A stretch of DNA of 6,411 bases. Origin: Anaerolineae bacterium CG2_30_64_16. GTDB taxonomy: Bacteria > Chloroflexota > Anaerolineae > CG2-30-64-16. The position numbers and the translations under genes are program-made. The stretch is taken from contig MNXL01000014.1 in NCBI GenBank assembly GCA_001871755.1, positions 1 to 6,411 on the forward strand, given 5' to 3'. Positions 1 through 6,411 of the stretch are shown here, one piece after another (the first letter of the stretch is position 1; the number at the start of each line of letters is the position of its first letter). The notes under the pieces were generated by a model. It searched no databases and was not told the DNA's origin. It was given only the letters and a program-made list of their open reading frames with translations.

Positions 1-32
1 CCACCCTCCACCCTCCACGCCCCTCCTGCCCC
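1..32 (-). repeat. C-rich tract; G-quadruplex-type motif on the minus strand
   Basis: The first 32 bases are almost purely C with scattered A and T. They begin with the heptamer CCACCCT twice, followed by a degenerate third copy (CCACGCC). On the minus strand this gives four G-runs of 3-4 bases, complementary to C-runs at 4-6, 11-13, 20-23 and 29-32. The intervening loops are 4-6 bases, which fits the usual G3+N1-7 quadruplex rule. No open reading frame with a start signal covers it. It may be the tail of an intergenic low-complexity spacer from the upstream gene. Any function is conjecture. Confidence 0.45.
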
Positions 33-76
33 GGAACAAACCGCCCACATCCCTCGTCCCCATAATGAGAAAACTC

Positions 77-85
77 TGGTATAAT
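77..85 (+). promoter_or_regulatory. Extended -10 promoter for the A2M gene
   Basis: TGGTATAAT is a perfect extended -10 element: TGn at 77-79 directly followed by consensus TATAAT at 80-85. It stands in a short A/T-rich island (61-87) within very GC-rich DNA. No good TTGACA-like -35 box lies about 17 bases upstream, which is acceptable because an extended -10 can work without one. Transcription would start near 91-92, leaving a 5' leader of about 50 nt before the ATG at 142. This suggests housekeeping sigma-factor transcription. No operator or riboswitch is recognised in the leader. Confidence 0.8.
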
Positions 86-127
86 AGTGCTGGCGCAGTT
101 CGACTCGCCTGGCCAGATCCCCAAGGG

Positions 128-133
128 AGGAGG
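128..133 (+). promoter_or_regulatory. Shine-Dalgarno site (AGGAGG)
   Basis: AGGAGG lies within the purine run 123-134 and ends 8 bases before the ATG at 142, which is optimal spacing. It decides the start codon. In-frame stops TAA (82-84) and TAG (85-87) exclude any start further upstream, and the peptide from 142 immediately gives a lipoprotein signal sequence. Confidence 0.9.
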
Positions 134-141
134 ATACCGTC

Positions 142-222
142 ATGAGCAACCGCCCTGTGCAACGCCCGCCTTTCGATTTCCTGTTCGCAGTAGCCCTGGC
201 GATCCTGTTACTCGCCGCTTGC
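142..222 (+). other. Lipoprotein signal peptide with lipobox, lipidated Cys27
   Basis: The N-terminus has a positively charged start (R4, R8), a hydrophobic core (about residues 11-24) and the lipobox L-A-A-C ending at Cys27 (codon 220-222). Signal peptidase II would cut before Cys27, which becomes lipid-modified. Residue +2 is Ala, not Asp. If the host has only one membrane, as most Chloroflexota are thought to, the protein would sit on the outer face of the cytoplasmic membrane. The following 120 or so residues are rich in Pro, Ala and Thr and probably act as a flexible tether through the cell wall. A short helix-like segment (ADQVQAILDRLPPL) interrupts it. Confidence 0.92.
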
Positions 223-3200
223 GCTGCCAAACCTGCCCCGACAGCCGTCCCAACGGCCACGCCGGTCCCCCCGGAGATGAACATGACCCCAAGTGTTCGA
301 TCTGTTGGCGTCGCCCAACCCACACCCGCGGTCACCGGCCTGCAAATGGCGCTGAGCGAGGGCGCGGAAACCGCTGCCACCCCAGCGCCGGCGCTGGTGG
401 CCGTCGCGCAACCGCTGCCGGCCGACCAGGTCCAGGCCATCCTGGATCGCCTGCCGCCGTTGACACCCGCTCCCGCCGACACGACGGAGTTCGCGGTCCG
501 CGCCACGTCGTTGCCCGCGCCGCGCACCGGCGTCACCGTCCTTGATACCTTCCCGCCGCCCGCCACCCCCACGCCGCCCGAGCCGGCCGCCGGCCCGGTG
601 GAACTGCTGCGCTACGCGCCCCAGGGCGATGTCCCCCTGGCGCCCTACCTCAGCGTGACCTTCAACCAGCCGATGGTGGCCCTGACCGGCTTACAGGATC
701 TGGCCGCGGGCCGGGTCCCGGTCAAACTGTCGCCCGAGCCGCCGGGACACTGGCGCTGGGTTGGTACCAAGACGTTGATGTTCGAGCCAGGCAGCCTGGC
801 CGGCGCCGGCAGCGGCCGCTTCCCGATGGCCACCGAGTACACCGTCGAGATCCCGGCCGGCACGGCCTCGGCGACCGGCGGCACGCTATCCAAAACCTTC
901 ACCTGGCATTTCACCACCCCGGCGCTGGGGCTGGCTTCGACCTACCCCAACGACGGGCCGCATCGCCGCGACCCGCTGCTGTTCGCCGCGTTCGACCAGC
1001 GCATCGACCCCAAGGCCCTGCTCGAACACGTGGCCGTCAAGGCCGCGGGCGTGACCTTCGGGGTCAGGCTGGCGACCGAGGACGAGGTGCGGGCCAACAA
1101 GACCGTCGCCCAACTGGCCGCCAACGCCGGCGAGGCGCGCTGGCTGGCGTTCCGGGCCGATGAACCGTTCCCGGCCGCCACGCAGGTCACGGTCACCTTC
1201 GAGCCGGGCGCGCCCTCCGCCGAAGGCCCCCGCGTCACGGAGAAAGCGCTCAGCTTCAGCTTCCAGACCTACGGCCCGCTGAAGGTGGAAGAGACGCGCT
1301 GCGGCTGGCAAAACCATTGCCCACCGCTGGCGCCCTGGACCATCCGCTTCAACAACCCGCTGGACGACACAGCTTTCGCCGCGTCGATGGTGCGCATCCA
1401 ACCCGAACTACCTGGCCTGAGCCTGAACGTCTACGGCGACACCCTGCAAATCCAGGGCCGCAGCGCCGGCCGCACCCGCTACCAGGTCACCCTCAGCGCG
1501 GACTTGCCCGATCAGTTCGGCCAGACCCTGGGCCGCGACCAAACCGTGACCTTCGACGTCGGCTCGGCTGAACCCGCGCTGGGCGCGAGCGGCGGCATCT
1601 TCGTCGTCCTCGACCCTTCTTCAGCCAAACCGACCTTCTCGGTGTTCAGCATCAACTACGACCGCCTGAAAGCCCGCGTCTACGCGGTGACCCCGGAGGA
1701 CTGGTCCGCGTTCAAAGCCTATCTGCGGGACTATTGGCAGGAGGCCCCGCCCACCCCGCCCGGCCGCGAGATACTGGCGCAGACCATCACCGTCAAGGGC
1801 CAGGCCGACGAGCTGACCGAGACGGCCATCGACCTGAGCCCCGCGCTGACCGATGGGCTGGGCCAACTGATCGTGGTCGTCGAGCCGGACGTCTCTGTGC
1901 TGGCCACGCTCTTCAAATCCAGGGGTCAGCGCCAGCCCGTGGTCCAGGCCTGGGTGCAAGCCACACGCATCGGGCTGGACGCGGCCGTGGACGGCGAACA
2001 GATGCTTGCCTGGGCCAACGCCCTGACCGACGGCGCGCCGCTGGCCGGCGTCGAGCTGAGCCTGCAACCGGCCATCCGGGCCGCGACCACCGACGCGACC
2101 GGCGTGGCCCGGCTGCCGTTGCCCGACGGCAACGCGGCCAGCCTGCTGGTCGCGCGCCAGGGCAAAGACGTGGCGATCCTGCCCGCCAACACCTACTATT
2201 GGGGAGACGACGGCTGGCAGCGCCAACCGATCCAGGATTCGCTGCGCTGGTACGTGTTCGACGACCGCGGGATGTACCGGCCCGGCGAAGAGGTGCACGT
2301 CAAGGGGTGGATCAGGCTCATCGGCGCCGGTGTGACCGGCGATGTCGGGCTCGTCACGGCCGCGGGCCGCTCGATTGACTATCGCCTGATCGACGCGCGT
2401 GGCAACGAGGTTCTCAACGGAACCGCCGACCTCAACGCGCTGGGCGGCTTCGACCTGAGTTTCACCCTGCCCGATACCGTCAACCTGGGCTACACCTCGC
2501 TACAGCTCACCGCGAATGGCGCCGGCGGCGTCGGTGACCGCCAAACCACGCACCCATTCCAGGTGCAGGAGTTCCGCCGCCCCGAGTTCGAGGTCAAGGC
2601 CAGCGCCAGCGAGGGGCCGCACTTCGTGGGCGGCCACGCCACGGTCGAGGTGGCGGCCAACTACTACGCCGGCGGCGGCCTGGCGAACGCCGATGTGACG
2701 TGGCAGGTGACCACCCGGCCGGGCAGCTTCAGCCCGCCGAACTGGGATGACTTCACATTCGGCGTCTGGGCGCCGTGGTGGCGCAGTTGGTATCGGGAGC
2801 CCGTCATCGAACAGGGTTCGGACATCTTCACCGGCGTCACCGACGCAAGCGGCATCCACCGCCTGCGCCTCGACTTCACCGCGGTAAACCCGCCCCAGCC
2901 GACCACCGTCACCGCCGAGGCCACCGTGATGGACGTCAACCGGCAGGCGTGGACCGCGGCAACTAACCTGTTGGTCCATCCGGCGGATCTCTACGTCGGG
3001 CTGCGCAGCGACCGCATCTTCGTCCAGCGCGAAGAGCCGCTGAAGATCGACGCCATCGTCACCGACCTGGACGGCAACCCCGTCCCCGGCCGGGCCATCG
3101 CCATGCGCGCGGCCCGGCTGACCTGGAAATACCAGGACGGGTCCTGGCAGGAGGTAGAGGCGGCCGTTCAGCCGTGCACCGTGACCTCGGCGCAAGAGCC

Positions 3201-6200
3201 GGTGCGCTGCACCTTCGAGACGCCCGAGGGCGGCGCCTACCGCATCTCCGCGACCATCACCGACGACCAGGGCCGCCAGAACCGCAGCGAGTTCACCCGC
3301 TGGGTCAGTGGCGGCCAGCGGCCGCCCGCGCGCCAGGTCGAGCAGGAAGAGGTCACCCTGATCCCCGACCGCAAAGAGTACCAGCCCGGCGACGTGGCCG
3401 AGATCCTGGTCCAGGCGCCCTTCTACCCCGCCGAAGGGCTACTGACCCTGCGCCGCTCCGGCATCGTCAGCAGCGACAGCTTCACGATGGATGAGCCGAG
3501 CTACACCCTCAGGATCCCCATCGAGGAAGCTCACATCCCCAACCTGTACGTCCAGGTGGACCTGGTGGGCGCGGCGCCGCGGACCGATGACGCCGGCCAG
3601 GTCAACGAGAAGCTGCCCAAACGGCCGGCCTATGCCACCGGCGAGCTCGATCTGTCCGTGCCGCCGCTGGCCCGCACGCTGGCGCTGGAGGTCACCCCGC
3701 GCGACGCCAAACTTGAACCGGGCGGCACGACCACGGTGGATGTGCTCGTGCGAGATGCCGGCGGCCAGCCGGTCGAGGGCGCTGAGTTGGCGGTCGTCGT
3801 GGTGGACGAGGCCGTGCTGGCGTTGTCCGGCTATCAGCTCCCCGATCCCATCGCCATCTTCTACAGCGAACGCTCAACCGAAACGGGCGACCATCACCTG
3901 CGGGCCAACATCGTGCTGGCCAACCCGGATGAGCTGATCGCCAGCGGCGAGCTGGCCGTGGCCCAGGACACACTGCGCGCCGCGGCGCCGATGGCTGCCC
4001 CCGCGCCGATGGTTGTGGCCACCATGACCGTCGAGAAGGCGGTGGAGGCGCCAGGCGGCGGCGCCGAAGGGGCGCCGATCGCCATCCGCACGGACTTCGA
4101 TCCGCTGGCCGTCTTCGCGCCGGCCGTCCCCACCGACGCGGGGGGCCGCGCCCAGGTCGAGGTGGCGCTCCCCGACAACCTGACCCGCTACCGGGTGATG
4201 GTCGTGGCGGTGTGGGGCGGCAAGCAGTTCGGCAAAGGGGAGTCGGCCATCACCGCCCGCCTGCCGCTGATGGTCCGGCCGTCGCCCCCGCGCTTCCTCA
4301 ACTTCGGCGACCGGTTCGAACTGCCGGTGGTGGTTCAGAACCAGACCGACGCCCCGATGACGGTGGACGTGGCGCTGCGGGGGACGAACATCCGCTTCCC
4401 GGCTCTGGCCGGTCTTCCGACCGAGCCAGCGTCGGCCGCTGCCGGCCAACGCATCACCGTGCCGGCGAACGACCGCGTCGAGGTCCGCTTCCCCGCCACT
4501 ACCGACCGCGCCGGCGTCGCCCGTTTCCAGGTGGGTGCATCCCAAGTGCCAGGCACTTCGCAAGTGCCTGGCACTTCAACGGCTGTCGACGCGGCCCAAT
4601 TCGAGTTCCCAGTCTGGACCCCCGCCACGACCGAGGCGTTCGCGGTGTACGGTGAGATCGACCAGGGCGCGATCTCTCAACCGGTGATCGCACCCACCGA
4701 TGTCTACACGCAGTTCGGCGGCCTGGAGATCACGACCTCTTCCACGGCCTTGCAGGCGCTGACCGACGCGGTGCTCTACCTGGTGGCATATCCCTTCGAG
4801 TGCTCCGAACAGCTCGCCAGCCGCATCCTGGCGGTCGCCGCGCTGCGCGACGTGCTCACGGCCTTCAAAGCGGACGGTCTGCCCGCGCCGGATCAGATCG
4901 AGGCCGCGGTCGCGCGGGACATCGAGCGGCTGCGCGGCATGCAGAACGACGACGGCGGCTTCCCAACCTGGCGCCGCGGGGACGACTCGTGGCCCTATCA
5001 CAGCATCCACGTTGCCCATGCCCTGCAACGGGCCCGGCAAAAGGGCTACGAAGTACCCCCTGACATGCTGGCGCGAGCGCACGACTATCTGGTCAACATC
5101 GAGCAGCATTTCCCCAGTTGGTACAGCCAGAACGTTCGGCGCACATTGACCGCTTATGCGCTCAACGTGCGGGCCCAGATGGGCGACCGCGACCCGGGCC
5201 GCGGCCGCAAACTGATCGCCGAGGCGGGGCTGGAGAATCTGTCGTTCGAGGCGATCGGCTGGCTGCTGCCCGTGCTCAGCGACGATCCGGGTTCGACCGC
5301 GGAAGTGGCCGAAATCCGCCGGTTCCTGGCCAACCGGGTCACCGAGACCGCCGGGACCGCGCACTTCGTCACCTCCTACGGCGACGACGGCTACCTGCTG
5401 CTCCACTCCAACCGCCGCGCCGACGGCATCCTGCTGAACGCGCTCATCGGCGACCAACCCGACAGCGACCTGATCCCCAAGATCGTGCGCGGGCTGCTGG
5501 CCAACCGCACAGCCGGCCGTTGGACCAACACCCAGGAGAACGCGTTCATCCTGCTGGCGCTGGATCGCTACTTCAACACCTACGAGGCCGAGACCCCCGA
5601 CTTCGTGGCCCGCGCCTGGTTGGGCGAGGCCTACGCCGGCGAGGCCACGTTCAAGGGCCGGAGCACCGACTACCACCAGATCAACGTCCCCATGGCCTAC
5701 CTGGCGGCCAATGCGGCCGGTACGGCCCAGGACCTGATCCTGGCCAAAGAGGGGCCGGGCCGGCTCTACTATCGCCTGGGCCTGCGCTATGCGCCCACCG
5801 ACCTGAACCTCCCCCCTGCCGATTACGGCTTCACCGTCGAACGAACCTACGAGGCGGTGGACGATCCGGCCGACGTGCAGCGGGATGCCGACGGCGTCTG
5901 GCACGTCCAGGCCGGGACCCGGGTGCGCGTGCGGCTGACGATGGTGGCGGCCGGCCGGCGCTATCACGTGGCGCTGGTAGACCCGTTGCCGGCCGGTTTC
6001 GAGGCGCTCAACCCGGCGCTGGCCGTCACAGGCAGCGTCCCGCAGGACCCGAAAGACACGAGCAACCGTTACGGCTGGTGGTGGTGGCGCACCTGGTACG
6101 AGCACCAGAACCTGCGCGACGAGCGGGCCGAAGCGTTCACCTCGCTGCTGTGGGATGGCGTTTACACCTACATCTACGTGGCCCGGGCCACCACCCCCGG

Positions 6201-6291
6201 CGTCTTCGTCGCCCCGCCGGCCAAGGCCGAAGAGATGTACGCGCCCGAGACGTTCGGCCGAAGCGGCACCGATCGGGTGATCGTGGAGTAG
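142..6291 (+). CDS. Thioester-containing bacterial alpha-2-macroglobulin lipoprotein (YfhM/ECAM-like)
   Basis: This encodes a 2049-residue A2M-family protein, a predicted extracytoplasmic broad-spectrum protease trap. Approximate layout: lipoprotein signal 1-27; Pro/Ala/Thr-rich tether 28-150; three Ig-like domains at 154-260, 261-380 and 386-478; MG-type domains through about 690; MG2 (A2M_N) about 700-800 with YRPGEEVHVKGWIR; further MG domains about 813-1065; bait-region domain from about 1067 (YQPGDVAEILVQAPF) and MG6 (VVVVDEAVLAL); bait segment about 1242-1312; A2M/MG7 about 1313-1410; thioester domain about 1530-1830 with CSEQ at 1554-1557; and bMG10-like C-terminus about 1885-2049 containing EEMYAPETFGRSGTDR. 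It is longer than E. coli YfhM (about 1650 residues), with the extra length mainly in the N-terminal tether and Ig-like domains. All expected modules are present in frame, so it appears intact. The one oddity is an in-frame palindromic repeat encoding QVPGTS twice (1468-1479). Its own promoter and downstream hairpin suggest a single-gene transcript. Family assignment is firm. Anti-protease activity is inferred from homologues. Confidence 0.96.
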   Translation: MSNRPVQRPPFDFLFAVALAILLLAACAAKPAPTAVPTATPVPPEMNMTPSVRSVGVAQPTPAVTGLQMALSEGAETAATPAPALVAVAQPLPADQVQAILDRLPPLTPAPADTTEFAVRATSLPAPRTGVTVLDTFPPPATPTPPEPAAGPVELLRYAPQGDVPLAPYLSVTFNQPMVALTGLQDLAAGRVPVKLSPEPPGHWRWVGTKTLMFEPGSLAGAGSGRFPMATEYTVEIPAGTASATGGTLSKTFTWHFTTPALGLASTYPNDGPHRRDPLLFAAFDQRIDPKALLEHVAVKAAGVTFGVRLATEDEVRANKTVAQLAANAGEARWLAFRADEPFPAATQVTVTFEPGAPSAEGPRVTEKALSFSFQTYGPLKVEETRCGWQNHCPPLAPWTIRFNNPLDDTAFAASMVRIQPELPGLSLNVYGDTLQIQGRSAGRTRYQVTLSADLPDQFGQTLGRDQTVTFDVGSAEPALGASGGIFVVLDPSSAKPTFSVFSINYDRLKARVYAVTPEDWSAFKAYLRDYWQEAPPTPPGREILAQTITVKGQADELTETAIDLSPALTDGLGQLIVVVEPDVSVLATLFKSRGQRQPVVQAWVQATRIGLDAAVDGEQMLAWANALTDGAPLAGVELSLQPAIRAATTDATGVARLPLPDGNAASLLVARQGKDVAILPANTYYWGDDGWQRQPIQDSLRWYVFDDRGMYRPGEEVHVKGWIRLIGAGVTGDVGLVTAAGRSIDYRLIDARGNEVLNGTADLNALGGFDLSFTLPDTVNLGYTSLQLTANGAGGVGDRQTTHPFQVQEFRRPEFEVKASASEGPHFVGGHATVEVAANYYAGGGLANADVTWQVTTRPGSFSPPNWDDFTFGVWAPWWRSWYREPVIEQGSDIFTGVTDASGIHRLRLDFTAVNPPQPTTVTAEATVMDVNRQAWTAATNLLVHPADLYVGLRSDRIFVQREEPLKIDAIVTDLDGNPVPGRAIAMRAARLTWKYQDGSWQEVEAAVQPCTVTSAQEPVRCTFETPEGGAYRISATITDDQGRQNRSEFTRWVSGGQRPPARQVEQEEVTLIPDRKEYQPGDVAEILVQAPFYPAEGLLTLRRSGIVSSDSFTMDEPSYTLRIPIEEAHIPNLYVQVDLVGAAPRTDDAGQVNEKLPKRPAYATGELDLSVPPLARTLALEVTPRDAKLEPGGTTTVDVLVRDAGGQPVEGAELAVVVVDEAVLALSGYQLPDPIAIFYSERSTETGDHHLRANIVLANPDELIASGELAVAQDTLRAAAPMAAPAPMVVATMTVEKAVEAPGGGAEGAPIAIRTDFDPLAVFAPAVPTDAGGRAQVEVALPDNLTRYRVMVVAVWGGKQFGKGESAITARLPLMVRPSPPRFLNFGDRFELPVVVQNQTDAPMTVDVALRGTNIRFPALAGLPTEPASAAAGQRITVPANDRVEVRFPATTDRAGVARFQVGASQVPGTSQVPGTSTAVDAAQFEFPVWTPATTEAFAVYGEIDQGAISQPVIAPTDVYTQFGGLEITTSSTALQALTDAVLYLVAYPFECSEQLASRILAVAALRDVLTAFKADGLPAPDQIEAAVARDIERLRGMQNDDGGFPTWRRGDDSWPYHSIHVAHALQRARQKGYEVPPDMLARAHDYLVNIEQHFPSWYSQNVRRTLTAYALNVRAQMGDRDPGRGRKLIAEAGLENLSFEAIGWLLPVLSDDPGSTAEVAEIRRFLANRVTETAGTAHFVTSYGDDGYLLLHSNRRADGILLNALIGDQPDSDLIPKIVRGLLANRTAGRWTNTQENAFILLALDRYFNTYEAETPDFVARAWLGEAYAGEATFKGRSTDYHQINVPMAYLAANAAGTAQDLILAKEGPGRLYYRLGLRYAPTDLNLPPADYGFTVERTYEAVDDPADVQRDADGVWHVQAGTRVRVRLTMVAAGRRYHVALVDPLPAGFEALNPALAVTGSVPQDPKDTSNRYGWWWWRTWYEHQNLRDERAEAFTSLLWDGVYTYIYVARATTPGVFVAPPAKAEEMYAPETFGRSGTDRVIVE
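3865..4077 (+). other. Predicted protease bait region of the A2M protein
   Basis: Residues about 1242-1312 lie between MG6 (which ends near the FY at 1240-1241) and the A2M/MG7 domain, where the protease-sensitive bait loop sits in this family. The segment has no aromatic residues and few basic ones (R1244, R1254, R1279, K1299). It is rich in Ala, Pro, Met, Val and Gly, with a small repeated A-P-M motif (gcgccgatgg at 3985-3994 and again at 4003-4012). This composition suits an exposed disordered loop open to elastase- or subtilisin-like proteases. The exact borders are estimates. Confidence 0.65.
4543..4578 (+). repeat. In-frame double palindromic repeat, translated as (QVPGTS)2
   Basis: Two 18-base units in tandem (4543-4560 and 4561-4578) match at 16 of 18 positions. 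Each contains a 15-base palindrome: AAGTGCCAGGCACTT (4544-4558) and AAGTGCCTGGCACTT (4562-4576). The second is the exact reverse complement of the first, so together they also form a perfect 15-bp stem with a CGC loop (4559-4561). The element is 36 bases, a multiple of three, and adds QVPGTS twice (residues 1468-1479) between the strand ARFQVGAS and AAQFEFPVW. Short palindromes with a GTGCCtGGCAC core occur as dispersed repeats in various bacteria. An inserted copy of such an element is the simplest reading, but other copies cannot be seen in this window. Confidence 0.85.
4801..4812 (+). other. Internal thioester motif CSEQ of the A2M
   Basis: Codons 1554-1557 read Cys-Ser-Glu-Gln in the context YPFECSEQLASR, matching the family consensus CxEQ. 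In active members the Cys side chain and the Gln carbonyl form an internal beta-Cys-gamma-Glu thioester that reacts with nucleophiles on the attacking protease. Both key residues are present, so this is predicted to be a thioester-competent, YfhM-like member and not a YfaS-like member that lacks the motif. The downstream helical repeat pattern (GMQNDDGGFPTW at 1599-1610) is typical of the alpha/alpha-toroid thioester domain. Confidence 0.92.
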
Positions 6292-6323
6292 GCGGAGCGC
6301 AAAACCTGCTCACGGGGCAGAGA

Positions 6324-6365
6324 ACGGGGGTTTGGACGGCACGACGTGCCTGTCCAAACCCCCGT
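6324..6365 (+). terminator. Strong hairpin after the A2M gene, probable terminator
   Basis: Thirty-three bases after the stop codon, 6324-6342 pairs with 6346-6365 to form a 19-bp stem broken by a single bulged T (6351), with a GAC loop (6343-6345). The outer 14 bp (ACGGGGGTTTGGAC / GTCCAAACCCCCGT) are perfect and the inner 5 bp are GGCAC / GTGCC. No run of T follows (AGTATCC instead), so it is not a textbook intrinsic terminator. It may act as a U-tract-less terminator, protect the mRNA 3' end, or be a dispersed palindromic repeat that happens to lie here. Its near-symmetry would let it work on either strand. Confidence 0.6.
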
Positions 6366-6411
6366 AGTATCCTCTCAATAATCCGGGGTGGCTGTGGCCG
6401 GTCTCCTGACC

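Noticed and set aside
90..116. Leader stem CTGGC / GCCAG (90-94 with 112-116), considered as a regulatory RNA structure
   Set aside because: It has only five base pairs around a 17-base loop and no known riboswitch or attenuator motif.
87..545. Open frame of 152 codons starting at GTG 87 on the + strand
   Set aside because: It starts at or before the predicted transcription start, has no ribosome binding site, is Arg/Pro/Gly/His-rich and overlaps the lipoprotein signal and tether of the A2M gene in another frame.
1621..2298. Open frame of 225 codons on the minus strand
   Set aside because: It lies entirely opposite the MG-domain region of the A2M gene. The translation shows no domain or signal and matches the pattern of antisense shadows in GC-rich DNA.
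6076..6087. Run of four tryptophan codons (TGG x4, W1979-W1982), considered as a microsatellite or error
   Set aside because: It is in frame within the MG10-type domain and followed by normal family sequence. A similar Trp-rich stretch (WAPWWRSWY at 876-884) occurs earlier, so aromatic clusters seem to be a feature of this protein.
4576..6105. Long open frame (509 codons) on the minus strand opposite the 3' half of the A2M gene
   Set aside because: It is a by-product of GC-rich codon use on the + strand. Its translation has no recognisable domain, is rich in Arg, Gly, Val and Gln as expected for antisense shadows, and lies wholly opposite well-supported A2M sequence.
6306..6320. Small stem CTGCTC / GGGCAG after the stop codon
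   Set aside because: It has only six pairs, one a G-U wobble, with a three-base loop. It is too weak to call beside the much stronger hairpin at 6324-6365.
6366..6411. Possible promoter for a downstream gene (TATCCT or CAATAAT) or a reverse-strand -10 (GATACT)
   Set aside because: The matches to -10 consensus are partial, no -35 or extended TGn is present, and no start codon with a ribosome binding site is visible before the window ends.

Overview
The window is GC-rich bacterial DNA filled almost entirely by one gene. That gene is a 2049-codon open reading frame on the + strand (142-6291) for a secreted, lipid-anchored alpha-2-macroglobulin (A2M) of the bacterial YfhM/ECAM type, with an intact thioester motif. 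The source is most likely a Chloroflexota (Anaerolineae-like) bacterium. This rests on G/C-heavy third codon positions, a Pro/Thr/Ala-rich linker straight after the lipobox (PTATPVPP and similar), and an extended -10 promoter (TGGTATAAT). It is an inference from style, not proven by a marker gene.

Layout: 1-76 is non-coding and starts with a C-rich tract that reads as a G-quadruplex motif on the minus strand. An extended -10 promoter (77-85) and a strong Shine-Dalgarno (128-133) lead into the A2M gene. After the stop, a 19-bp hairpin (6324-6365) probably ends the transcript. The last 46 bases show no recognisable gene. The gene therefore looks like a stand-alone unit with its own promoter and terminator. 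The pbpC gene that often accompanies yfhM in proteobacteria is not visible, though the window stops too soon to exclude it further downstream.

The protein reads as signal peptide and lipobox (C27), a disordered Pro/Ala/Thr tether, three Ig-like N-terminal domains, a series of macroglobulin (MG) domains including MG2, a bait-region domain and bait segment, the A2M/MG7 domain, a thioester domain with C1554-S-E-Q1557, and a C-terminal MG10-type domain. The expected role is an extracytoplasmic protease trap: an attacking protease cuts the bait, the protein changes shape, and the thioester bonds covalently to the attacker.

The most unusual feature is a 36-bp double palindrome at 4543-4578 inside the gene. 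It looks like an inserted dispersed repeat that kept the reading frame and was translated as a duplicated QVPGTS hexapeptide in a predicted loop. No previously undescribed multi-gene system is visible.
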